7,827 bases of DNA from Pseudomonadota bacterium (lineage in GTDB: Bacteria; Pseudomonadota; Alphaproteobacteria; Acetobacterales; Acetobacteraceae), in assembly GCA_021798375.1 (NCBI GenBank), contig JAJZHU010000106.1, forward strand, positions 1-7,827, read 5' to 3'. The notes under the pieces are model-generated. The model saw only the letters and a list, made by a program, of their open reading frames with translations. It was not told the DNA's origin and made no database searches. This document shows positions 1 through 6,380 of the stretch, piece after piece. The translations under genes and the position numbers were made by a program. How positions within the stretch are numbered: the first letter of the stretch is position 1; every line of letters starts with the position of its first letter.

Positions 1-104
1 AGTCATATGCGATAGCCCTGATCCACAGCCCAACCATCTTGTCGCACTGCATCAATTCAGCTACACCGTGTCGCCTTCCGGGCGGGCCGGGTGCCTGGCG
101 GGCC

Positions 105-133
105 TTGCACCAAAATTTCAGGTTTGGTGTTAT
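105..133 (+). promoter_or_regulatory. Weak candidate sigma70-type promoter for mdh
   Basis: A TTGCAC element (105-110) and a TGTTAT element (128-133) are separated by 17 nt. They match the -35 consensus at 3 of 6 positions and the -10 consensus at 4 of 6. Transcription would start near 140, giving an mdh leader of about 24 nt. The correct spacing and position just before the first gene of the cluster support it, but the match is weak and rests on inspection only. Nothing recognisable as a gene was seen in positions 1-104. Confidence 0.3.
108..129. repeat. Perfect 7-bp inverted repeat upstream of mdh (operator-like)
   Basis: CACCAAA (108-114) and TTTGGTG (123-129) are exact reverse complements separated by 8 nt (115-122). 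The centre-to-centre distance of the arms is 15 bp. The repeat fills the space between the candidate -35 and -10 elements of mdh, as a repressor operator often does. As RNA it would be a weak hairpin followed by TTATT, so it could also be a poor terminator for a gene left of the window. I do not recognise it as the site of any specific regulator. Confidence 0.4.
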
Positions 134-150
134 TGTCCCCCCAACCCCGT

Positions 151-156
151 GAAGGA
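151..156 (+). promoter_or_regulatory. Shine-Dalgarno sequence that fixes the mdh start
   Basis: GAAGGA lies 7 nt before the ATG at 164. The reading frame stays open leftwards to the window edge, with a GTG at 68, so this site plus the family N-terminus is what selects 164 as the true start. Confidence 0.75.
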
Positions 157-163
157 ACCAATT

Positions 164-1117
164 ATGGCCCGTAATAAGATTGCCTTGATCGGCGCCGGCA
201 ATATCGGTGGCACGCTTGCTCATCTTGTCGGATTGAAGGAACTTGGTGACGTCGTGTTGTTCGACGTGTTCGCGGGCGTTGCCGCGGGCAAGGCGTTGGA
301 CCTGATGCAATCGGGCCCGGTCGATGGGTTTGACAGCAACATGGTCGGCAGCAGCGATTATGCCGCCATCGCCGGCGCCGACGTGGTGATCGTCACCGCC
401 GGTTTCCCGCGTATGCCGGGCATGTCGCGCGATGATCTGGTGGCCAAGAACGCGGGCGTGATCGCCACCGTGGCCGAAGGCATCAAAACCTACGCGCCGA
501 ACGCTTTCGTGATCTGCATCACCAACCCGCTCGATGCGATGGTGTATCTGCTGCAACAAAAATCGGGCCTGCCGGCGAACAAGGTGGTGGGCATGGCGGG
601 CGTGCTCGACAGCTCGCGCTTCCGTTTGTTCCTGGCGCATGAATTCAATGTGTCGGTCGAAGACGTGACGGCGTTCGTGTTGGGTGGTCATGGCGACACG
701 ATGGTGCCGTTGATCCGTTACAGCACCGTGGCCGGTATTCCGGTGCCGGATTTGATCAAGATGGGCTGGAGCACGCAAGAAAAGATCGACGCGATCGTGG
801 CCCGCACCGCCAACGGCGGCGGCGAGATCGTGAAGCTGCTGGAACGCGGCAGTGCGTTTTATGCGCCGGCCGCCTCGGCGATCGAGATGGCCGATTCGTA
901 TCTGAAGGACAAAAAGCGCGTCTTGCCCGTGGCGGCCTATCTCGACGGCCAATATGGCGTGCGCGACCTATATGTCGGCGTGCCGGTGGTGATCGGCGCG
1001 GGCGGCGTGGAACGTATCGTGGAAGTTGAATTTACTGCTTCGGAAAAGGCTGCTTTCGACAAATCCTGCGCGGCTGTGCAGGAACTGATCGTCGCCACCA
1101 AGAAGCTGGTCGGTTAG
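164..1117 (+). CDS. mdh: Malate dehydrogenase, LDH-like NAD-dependent type
   Basis: It catalyses the reversible NAD-dependent oxidation of L-malate to oxaloacetate, a cytosolic TCA cycle step. The 317-residue protein is full length for the LDH-like MDH family found in alphaproteobacteria. The N-terminal Rossmann fold has GAGNIGG at 10-16 and the NAD-ribose aspartate D34 after the second strand. Active-site residues are visible: R83 (the arginine that specifies oxaloacetate over pyruvate) and R89 in the mobile loop, N121 in ITNP, D149 and R152 in the VLDSSR segment, and H176 in GGHGDTMVP. The ATG start is chosen because the protein then begins MARNKIALIGAG, as family members do, and because GAAGGA precedes it. 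It is followed 15 nt later by sucC and is probably the first gene of an mdh-sucCD transcript. I see no anomalies. Confidence 0.97.
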   Translation: MARNKIALIGAGNIGGTLAHLVGLKELGDVVLFDVFAGVAAGKALDLMQSGPVDGFDSNMVGSSDYAAIAGADVVIVTAGFPRMPGMSRDDLVAKNAGVIATVAEGIKTYAPNAFVICITNPLDAMVYLLQQKSGLPANKVVGMAGVLDSSRFRLFLAHEFNVSVEDVTAFVLGGHGDTMVPLIRYSTVAGIPVPDLIKMGWSTQEKIDAIVARTANGGGEIVKLLERGSAFYAPAASAIEMADSYLKDKKRVLPVAAYLDGQYGVRDLYVGVPVVIGAGGVERIVEVEFTASEKAAFDKSCAAVQELIVATKKLVG

Positions 1118-1121
1118 GGGG
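1116..1121 (+). promoter_or_regulatory. Shine-Dalgarno of sucC overlapping the mdh stop codon
   Basis: AGGGGG begins inside the TAG stop of mdh (1115-1117) and sits 11 nt before the sucC ATG at 1133, a slightly long spacing. A ribosome terminating on mdh would sit on this site, which suggests translational coupling. The same arrangement recurs at the sucB-lpd junction. Confidence 0.5.
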
Positions 1122-1132
1122 CTGCTTTTTAT

Positions 1133-2329
1133 ATGAACATCCATGAATATCAGGGCAAAGAGCTCCTGAAAAAATACGGCGTCGCGGTGCTCGACGGCTA
1201 TGTGGCCTGGACGCCGGAAGAAGCTCTGGCAGCCGCCCAAAAGCTGCCCGGCCCCATTTACGTGGTAAAGTCGCAGATCCATGCCGGTGGCCGCGGTGCG
1301 GGCAAGTTCGAGGGTGATCCGAATGGCAAGGGCGGTGTGCGCCTGGCCAAATCGCCGGAAGACGCCAAGGCCGCCGCCGAGGCGATGATCAACCACGTGT
1401 TGATCACCAAGCAAACCGGCCCCGCCGGCCGCAAGGTGAATCGCGTCTATGTGGAAGCCGGCTGCGATATCGCGCGTGAGCTTTATGTGTCGCTGCTGGT
1501 CGATCGCGTCACGTCGCGCGTGCTCATCATGGCTTCGACCGAAGGCGGGATGGAGATCGAGGAAGTCGCCGAGCATCACCCGGAAAAAATTCTGCGTGCG
1601 GCGATCGATCCCGTCACGGGCGTGCAGCCGTTCCATGCCCGCAAGCTGGCGTTCGGTTTGGGTTTGGTGGGCAAGCAAGTCGCCGCTTTCACCAAATTCG
1701 TCACCGCCATGTATAACGCCTTTGTCGATTTGGATTGCGCGATCGTCGAGATCAATCCGCTGGTTGTCACCGGAGCGGGCGACGTGGTGGCCTTGGACGC
1801 CAAAGTAAGCTTTGACGACAGTGCGTTGTACCGTCATCCCGAAGTTGAAAAGCTGCGCGACGAATCCGAGGAAGATCCGAAAGAGCTGGAAGCCAACAAA
1901 TACAGCCTGAGCTATGTGGCGCTCGATGGGTCGATCGGCTGCATGGTGAATGGCGCCGGTTTGGCGATGGCGACCATGGACATCATCAAGCTGTATGGCG
2001 GCAGCCCCGCCAACTTCCTCGATGTGGGCGGCGGTGCCACCAAGGAGCGCGTGACGGCGGCGTTCAAGATCATCCTGTCGGATCCCAACGTGGAAGGCAT
2101 TCTGGTCAACATCTTCGGCGGCATCATGCGCTGCGATGTGATCGCCGAGGGCGTGGTGGCTGCCGCGCGCGAGGTGAGCCTGAATGTGCCGTTGGTGGTG
2201 CGTTTGGAAGGCACGAACGTTGAACTGGGCAAAGAGATCATGGCCAAGTCGGGCCTGCCGATCATCAGCGCCGATAACCTGGCCGATGCCGCTGAAAAAG
2301 TGGTCAAGGCCGTGAAGGAGGCCGCGTAA
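1133..2329 (+). CDS. sucC: Succinate-CoA ligase (ADP-forming), beta subunit
   Basis: This is the nucleotide-binding subunit of succinyl-CoA synthetase. With SucD it converts succinyl-CoA, phosphate and ADP (or GDP) to succinate, CoA and ATP (or GTP). The 398-residue length is usual for the family; the E. coli protein is 388. The N-terminal ATP-grasp domain (about 2-220) shows K46 and the GGRG nucleotide loop at 52-55, and the Mg2+ ligands N208 (EINPLV) and D222 (LDAK). The C-terminal CoA-ligase domain (about 265-390) has GCMVNGAGLAM at 269-279 and GGIMRCD at 329-335, regions that contact the SucD phosphohistidine and substrates. Whether it prefers ATP or GTP cannot be read from sequence. Its TAA stop shares one base with the sucD ATG, consistent with equimolar, coupled synthesis of the two subunits. 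Confidence 0.97.
   Translation: MNIHEYQGKELLKKYGVAVLDGYVAWTPEEALAAAQKLPGPIYVVKSQIHAGGRGAGKFEGDPNGKGGVRLAKSPEDAKAAAEAMINHVLITKQTGPAGRKVNRVYVEAGCDIARELYVSLLVDRVTSRVLIMASTEGGMEIEEVAEHHPEKILRAAIDPVTGVQPFHARKLAFGLGLVGKQVAAFTKFVTAMYNAFVDLDCAIVEINPLVVTGAGDVVALDAKVSFDDSALYRHPEVEKLRDESEEDPKELEANKYSLSYVALDGSIGCMVNGAGLAMATMDIIKLYGGSPANFLDVGGGATKERVTAAFKIILSDPNVEGILVNIFGGIMRCDVIAEGVVAAAREVSLNVPLVVRLEGTNVELGKEIMAKSGLPIISADNLADAAEKVVKAVKEAA
2315..2321 (+). promoter_or_regulatory. Strong Shine-Dalgarno of sucD inside the end of sucC
   Basis: AAGGAGG, complementary to the anti-Shine-Dalgarno sequence of 16S rRNA, is embedded in the last codons of sucC and lies 7 nt before the sucD ATG at 2329. With the TAATG stop/start overlap it marks efficient coupled translation of the two subunits. 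Confidence 0.8.
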
Positions 2330-3204
2330 TGGCCATTCTCGTCGACGCGAACACGCGCGTCATTACTCAAGGCTTCACCGGCGCCCAGGGCACGTTCCAC
2401 TCGGAACAGGCCATTGCATACGGCACCAAGGTGGTTGGCGGCGTAACCCCCGGCAAGGGTGGGCAAACCCATCTGGACCTGCCGGTGTTCAACACGGTGG
2501 CCGAAGCGGTGGCCAAGACCGGCGCCACGGCCTCGGCGATCTATGTGCCGCCGCCGTTCGCGGCCGACAGCATCCTGGAAGCCATCGACGCCGAGGTTCC
2601 GCTGATCGTGTGCATCACCGAGGGCATCCCGGTGCTGGATATGATCAAGGTGTATCGTGCGCTGCAAGGCAGCAAATCGCGCCTGATCGGGCCGAACTGC
2701 CCTGGCGTGATCACACCGGAAGCCTGCAAGATCGGCATCATGCCGGGCCATATCCATCGCCGCGGCAAGATCGGCATCGTGTCGCGTTCGGGCACGCTGA
2801 CCTATGAAGCGGTGGCGCAAACCACTGCCGCGGGTCTGGGCCAGAGCACCTGCGTGGGCATTGGCGGCGATCCGGTGAAGGGAACCGATTTCATTGAAAT
2901 TCTGGAATTGTTCCTGAACGACGATGAAACCGTTGCCATCGTCATGATCGGCGAAATCGGTGGCCAATCCGAGATCGATGCCGCCGAGTTCATCGCGCGT
3001 GAAAAGCGCAAGAAACCGGTGGTGGGCTTTATTGCCGGGTCAACGGCGCCTCCGGGCCGCCGCATGGGCCATGCCGGTGCGGTGATTTCGGGCGGCAAGG
3101 ATACCGCTGCGGCGAAATTCGAAGCCATGCGTCTGGCCGGGATCCACGTGGCCGAAAGCCCGTCGGCGCTGGGCAGCACCATGGTGAAGGTGTTGAAGGG
3201 CTAG
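2329..3204 (+). CDS. sucD: Succinate-CoA ligase, alpha subunit
   Basis: This is the CoA-binding, phosphohistidine-carrying subunit of succinyl-CoA synthetase and the partner of SucC in the TCA cycle. The 291-residue length is normal for the family. The N-terminal CoA-binding Rossmann domain (about 1-130) has GFTGAQGTFH at 15-24 and ends near GPNCPG at 121-126. The C-terminal ligase domain carries E209 in the IGEIGG segment and the phosphorylated histidine H247 within GRRMGHAGA, so the catalytic residues are intact. The start is certain: a TAATG overlap with sucC, a consensus AAGGAGG site and the family-typical opening MAILVDANTRV. It appears to end the mdh-sucCD block, because stem-loops and a 205-nt gap follow. 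Confidence 0.97.
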   Translation: MAILVDANTRVITQGFTGAQGTFHSEQAIAYGTKVVGGVTPGKGGQTHLDLPVFNTVAEAVAKTGATASAIYVPPPFAADSILEAIDAEVPLIVCITEGIPVLDMIKVYRALQGSKSRLIGPNCPGVITPEACKIGIMPGHIHRRGKIGIVSRSGTLTYEAVAQTTAAGLGQSTCVGIGGDPVKGTDFIEILELFLNDDETVAIVMIGEIGGQSEIDAAEFIAREKRKKPVVGFIAGSTAPPGRRMGHAGAVISGGKDTAAAKFEAMRLAGIHVAESPSALGSTMVKVLKG

Positions 3205-3216
3205 ACCATGCGTTAG

Positions 3217-3242
3217 GCTGGAGCCGCCCATGCGGCTCCGGC
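3217..3242 (+). terminator. Stem-loop after sucD, weak or partial terminator
   Basis: The arms 3217-3227 and 3232-3242 pair over 11 bp with one G-U wobble, around the 4-nt loop CCAT. The 8-bp core is GGAGCCGC/GCGGCTCC. It begins 13 nt after the sucD stop. It lacks a T-tract (ATCGCTTT follows), so as an intrinsic terminator it would be inefficient. It may instead stabilise the 3' end of mdh-sucCD mRNA or mark an RNA processing point between sucCD and sucAB. Confidence 0.55.
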
Positions 3243-3270
3243 ATCGCTTTGGCGATTAAGTGTCTAATCG
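3243..3270 (+). repeat. Two overlapping short inverted repeats downstream of sucD
   Basis: ATCGC (3243-3247) pairs with GCGAT (3252-3256) around TTTG. CGATTA (3253-3258) pairs with TAATCG (3265-3270) around AGTGTC. The second arm of the first pair overlaps the first arm of the second, so the two stems exclude each other. Both are short, and chance occurrence is possible. Confidence 0.35.
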
Positions 3271-3321
3271 AAGTTCAATCATCGGAGTATGTAGAGCGCC
3301 CTTCTTGCTTGCGTAACCTTT

Positions 3322-3350
3322 CTGTCAACTAAATGTCTCGCCTACATAAC
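3322..3350 (+). promoter_or_regulatory. Candidate sigma70-type promoter for sucAB-lpd
   Basis: CTGTCA (3322-3327) and CATAAC (3345-3350) each match the sigma70 consensus at 4 of 6 positions and are spaced by 17 nt. This is the best pair I find in the 205-nt gap between sucD and sucA. Transcription would begin near 3357, leaving a leader of about 53 nt that starts almost exactly at the next hairpin. A separate promoter for sucA is plausible given the gap and the stems after sucD, but this assignment is by eye only. Confidence 0.3.
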
Positions 3351-3359
3351 GATCAACAA

Positions 3360-3388
3360 ACTGGCGGTGTTCCCGCCGGTCCTTTTTT
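3360..3388 (+). terminator. Intrinsic-terminator-like hairpin in the sucA leader
   Basis: The arms 3360-3367 and 3373-3380 form an 8-bp stem with one U-G wobble, a GGCGG/CCGCC core and the 5-nt loop TGTTC. Two C's and then six T's (3383-3388) follow. This is the strongest terminator-shaped element in the window. It lies upstream of the sucA Shine-Dalgarno (3397-3402) and points in the same direction as sucA. No room is left for a promoter between it and sucA, so every sucA transcript must pass through it. It could terminate read-through from sucCD, act as an attenuator, or protect the 5' end of the sucA mRNA. Confidence 0.65.
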
Positions 3389-3396
3389 GACTACTA

Positions 3397-3402
3397 GAGG
3401 AG
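3397..3402 (+). promoter_or_regulatory. Shine-Dalgarno of sucA
   Basis: GAGGAG lies 7 nt before the ATG at 3410. It supports this start, and it lies only 8 nt beyond the T-tract of the leader hairpin. Confidence 0.75.
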
Positions 3403-3409
3403 TGACCCC

Positions 3410-6292
3410 ATGCCGGGCGTCGATCAACTTCTTACCGCGTTTAATGGCGCGAATGCGGCCTTTATTGCCGATCTTTATGCCAAATGGGTCGAAAACCCGG
3501 CACAGGTCGATGTCTCCTTCGGAGAATTATTTTCCGCTCTCAACGACGAGTCGCGTTCCATCCTGACGGATGCGTCGGGAGCCAGTTGGGCGCCGCGCAA
3601 ATACGATGTCGGCGAGGCCGAGCCGGCAAAGCCGGCCGCCAAGGGCGGCAAGGCAGCGCCAGGAGCCGCCGGTGTCGATCCCGCGGCGGTGCGGGCGGCG
3701 ATTTTGGACAGTATCCGCGCCTTGATGCTGATCCGCGTCTATCGTGTGCGCGGGCATCTCGAAGCGCATCTCGACCCGCTTGGTTTGCAGTTGCCGAAAA
3801 CCCACCCCGAGCTTGATTATCGCACTCACGGTTTCACCGAGGCGGATCTGGATCGGCCGATCTTTATCGATCATGTGCTGGGTCTGGAAACAGCGACACT
3901 GCGCGAGATCATTTCGATCCTGCGGCGGACTTATTGCGGGTCGATGGGCGTGGAGTTCATGCACATCCAGAACCCGGACCAAAAAGCCTGGATCCAGCGC
4001 CGGGTGGAAAATGCACCTTGGCATGCGTTGTTCGATGCCGATGGCAAGCGCAAGATTCTCACCCAATTGGTGGAAGCCGAAGGGTTCGAGGCCTTTTGCC
4101 AACGCAAATTCGTCGGCACCAAGCGTTTTGGGCTTGAGGGCGGCGAGGTGACGATCCCCGCGCTGCACGCGATCATCGAAAGTGCGGTGGGCGCGGGGGT
4201 GAACGAAATCGCCATCGGCATGCCGCATCGCGGCCGCCTGAGCACGCTGGTGAATATCGTGAAAAAGTCCTTCACCCAGGTGTTTTCCGAATTTGGCGGC
4301 GTAAGCTCGAAGCCCGAGGATATACAGGGGTCGGGCGATGTGAAATATCATCTCGGCACTTCGACCGATCTCGATGTCAATGGCCGCATGGTGCATATTT
4401 CCTTGCAGCCGAATCCTTCGCACCTGGAGGCCGTTGATCCGGTGGTGATCGGCAAGGTGCGCGCGCGGCAGGATGTGGCGGGGGATACGAAAGACCGGCG
4501 CTCGGTGCTGGCTATTTTGCTGCATGGCGATGCGGCGTTTGCCGGTCAGGGGTTGGTGTATGAAACTCTGGCGATGAGCCAATTGATTGGCTATCGCGTT
4601 GGCGGCACGGTGCATGTGGTGGTGAATAATCAGATCGGCTTTACCACGGTGCCCGCGCACGCCTATTCGGGGCTTTACTGCACCGATGTGGCCAAATCGA
4701 TCCAGGCGCCGATTCTGCACGTCAATGGCGACGATCCCGAGGCGGTGGTGTTCGCCGCGCGCACGGCGGCGGAATATCGTCAACAATTCGGCGCGGATGT
4801 CGTGCTCGACATCGTCTGCTATCGCCGTCATGGCCACAACGAATCCGACGAGCCGGCTTTCACCCAACCCTTGATGTATAAGGCGATTCGCGAACGTGCG
4901 ACCACCCGTGCGCTTTATGTGCGTCAATTGGTGGCGGAGGGCGTGCTTTCGTTCGCCGATGCCGATGGGATGATGGAACGCTTTAATGTGGTGCTGGAAG
5001 GCGCCTATTCGGCGGCGCATAATTACAAGCCGAACAAGGCGGATTGGCTGGAAGGCCATTGGACGGGGCTGAAGGACGCCTCGTCGCGCCCGGAAGATGT
5101 GGTGGAATCCAACACCGATGTGCCGCTTGAAACATTGCGCGAAGTGGGCAAGGCTTTGGCCAGCGTGCCGGACGATTTTGCGGCGAATCCGAAAATCACC
5201 CGCCAGTTGAAGGAAAAGCAGGCAGCGTTCGACAGCGGCGAGGGCATCGATTGGGCCACCGGCGAGGCTTTGGCCTTCGGCACTTTGCTGCTGGAAGGCA
5301 ACCGCGTGCGGCTTTCGGGGGAAGATTGCCAACGTGGCACTTTCAGTCAGCGTCACGCCGTGCTGATCGATCAGAACAATCAAAATGAATATACGCCGCT
5401 GAATAATATTCGTCCTGGACAGAAACGGATCGAAATTTTCAACTCGCTGCTGTCGGAAGTTGGCGTGCTTGGGTTCGAATATGGCTATTCGCTGGCCGAT
5501 CCTTACACTTTGGTGTTGTGGGAAGCGCAGTTCGGCGATTTTGCCAATGGCGCGCAGGTGATTATCGATCAGTTCATTGCCGCCGGCGAAACGAAATGGC
5601 TGCGCATGTCGGGCCTGACCTTGTTGCTGCCGCATGGGCACGAAGGGCAGGGGCCGGAACATAGCTCGGCGCGGCCGGAACGCTATTTGCAGCTTTGCGC
5701 CGAACGCAACATGAGTGTTTGCAACATCTCGACTCCGGCGAATTATTACCACGCCTTGCGGCGCCAAATGCGGCGTGATTTCCGCAAGCCATTGGTGATA
5801 ATGACGCCGAAATCCCTGTTGCGTCATAAATTATGTGTTTCGCCGCTGGCGGATTTCGCCGAAGGCAGCGTGTTTCAAACTGTCATCGACGAGATCGATC
5901 CGATCAATGCGCCCGAGAACATCAAGCGCGTCGTGCTTTGTACCGGCAAGGTTTATTATGATCTTCTGCTCGAACGGCGCCAAAAAGGCGTGACAGATGT
6001 GGCGATCGTGCGCATGGAACAGCTCTATCCGTTCCCGGAACGCAGCATGCCGCGCGTGCTGAGCGCTTATAAGAACGCCGAGGTGGTGTGGTGCCAAGAG
6101 GAGCCCGAGAACATGGGCTATTGGCATTACCTGGATCGACAGATCGAAAAAGTGCTGGTGGATCTTGGTAACTCTGCCAAACGTCCCTCGTATGTGGGGC
6201 GTGTCGATGCGGCGTCGCCCGCCACGGGTCTTGCCAAAATCCATGCGGCCGAGCAAATCGCGCTTGTCCGCGAGGCGCTTTGTCTAACTTAG
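3410..6292 (+). CDS. sucA: 2-oxoglutarate dehydrogenase E1 component
   Basis: This is the thiamine-diphosphate-dependent decarboxylase of the 2-oxoglutarate dehydrogenase complex. It decarboxylates 2-oxoglutarate and transfers the succinyl group to the lipoyl arm of SucB. The protein has 960 residues; E. coli SucA has 933. The N-terminal segment typical of this E1 family (about 5-45) is followed by a low-complexity Ala/Lys/Pro/Gly linker (about 70-88). The catalytic core has active-site histidines in MPHRGRL (H273) and NPSHLE (H338). The ThDP/Mg2+ motif starts at HGDAAFAGQG (372-381, with D374) and ends at NNQIGFTT (406-413). The C-terminal transketolase-like pyrimidine-binding part contains DQNNQNEY (654-661) and PHGHEGQGPEHSSARPER (741-758). 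No key residue is missing. It follows a terminator-like leader and precedes sucB by 88 nt. Confidence 0.97.
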   Translation: MPGVDQLLTAFNGANAAFIADLYAKWVENPAQVDVSFGELFSALNDESRSILTDASGASWAPRKYDVGEAEPAKPAAKGGKAAPGAAGVDPAAVRAAILDSIRALMLIRVYRVRGHLEAHLDPLGLQLPKTHPELDYRTHGFTEADLDRPIFIDHVLGLETATLREIISILRRTYCGSMGVEFMHIQNPDQKAWIQRRVENAPWHALFDADGKRKILTQLVEAEGFEAFCQRKFVGTKRFGLEGGEVTIPALHAIIESAVGAGVNEIAIGMPHRGRLSTLVNIVKKSFTQVFSEFGGVSSKPEDIQGSGDVKYHLGTSTDLDVNGRMVHISLQPNPSHLEAVDPVVIGKVRARQDVAGDTKDRRSVLAILLHGDAAFAGQGLVYETLAMSQLIGYRVGGTVHVVVNNQIGFTTVPAHAYSGLYCTDVAKSIQAPILHVNGDDPEAVVFAARTAAEYRQQFGADVVLDIVCYRRHGHNESDEPAFTQPLMYKAIRERATTRALYVRQLVAEGVLSFADADGMMERFNVVLEGAYSAAHNYKPNKADWLEGHWTGLKDASSRPEDVVESNTDVPLETLREVGKALASVPDDFAANPKITRQLKEKQAAFDSGEGIDWATGEALAFGTLLLEGNRVRLSGEDCQRGTFSQRHAVLIDQNNQNEYTPLNNIRPGQKRIEIFNSLLSEVGVLGFEYGYSLADPYTLVLWEAQFGDFANGAQVIIDQFIAAGETKWLRMSGLTLLLPHGHEGQGPEHSSARPERYLQLCAERNMSVCNISTPANYYHALRRQMRRDFRKPLVIMTPKSLLRHKLCVSPLADFAEGSVFQTVIDEIDPINAPENIKRVVLCTGKVYYDLLLERRQKGVTDVAIVRMEQLYPFPERSMPRVLSAYKNAEVVWCQEEPENMGYWHYLDRQIEKVLVDLGNSAKRPSYVGRVDAASPATGLAKIHAAEQIALVREALCLT

Positions 6293-6308
6293 TTTAACCG
6301 ACGCATTT

Positions 6309-6337
6309 GCCCGCCCCAATCATCAAGAAGGGCGGGC
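6309..6337 (+). terminator. Stem-loop between sucA and sucB without a T-tract
   Basis: GCCCGCCC (6309-6316) and GGGCGGGC (6330-6337) form a perfect 8-bp, all-G/C stem around a 13-nt loop. It starts 17 nt after the sucA stop. GTTGCT follows instead of a run of T's, so full intrinsic termination is unlikely. In an operon encoding subunits of one complex it may tune the E1:E2 ratio by partial termination or by protecting an RNA end after processing. Confidence 0.5.
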
Positions 6338-6362
6338 GTTGCTCTCATCGTCCCCAAAGACC

Positions 6363-6368
6363 AAAGGA
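6363..6368 (+). promoter_or_regulatory. Shine-Dalgarno that fixes the sucB start
   Basis: AAAGGA lies 12 nt before the ATG at 6381, a long spacing. An in-frame TTG at 6339 would add 14 residues unlike any lipoyl-domain N-terminus and would begin just after the intergenic hairpin. The ATG at 6381 is therefore preferred. Confidence 0.55.
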
Positions 6369-6380
6369 CAGAATCTACCA

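Noticed and set aside
81..104. Direct repeat GGCGGGCC at 81-88 and 97-104
   Set aside because: It is short, very GC-rich and adjacent to other G/C runs, so chance similarity is likely and no function is suggested.
3..152. Frame open from the window edge to a TGA at 150, possibly the end of an upstream gene
   Set aside because: About 50 codons with no recognisable C-terminus. It runs through the inverted repeat and promoter candidate of mdh and is more likely non-coding.
68..163. GTG-initiated N-terminal extension of mdh by 32 residues
   Set aside because: The extra residues match no MDH N-terminus, whereas the ATG at 164 has a good Shine-Dalgarno and gives the canonical MARNKIALIGAG start.
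3333..3566. Possible leader peptide starting at ATG 3333 and reading through the sucA leader hairpin into sucA
   Set aside because: There is no Shine-Dalgarno upstream, the frame overlaps sucA by about 157 nt, and the best promoter candidate would start transcription after this ATG. It would matter only if transcripts from sucCD read through.
3527..5827. Antisense open frame of 766 codons opposite sucA
   Set aside because: It lies wholly within sucA and its translation resembles no family I recognise. Long antisense frames are expected opposite highly biased GC-rich genes. The many other antisense frames opposite mdh, sucCD and sucB have the same explanation.
6339..6380. Upstream TTG start for sucB
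   Set aside because: It adds 14 residues before the family-typical lipoyl-domain start and has no better ribosome site than the ATG at 6381.
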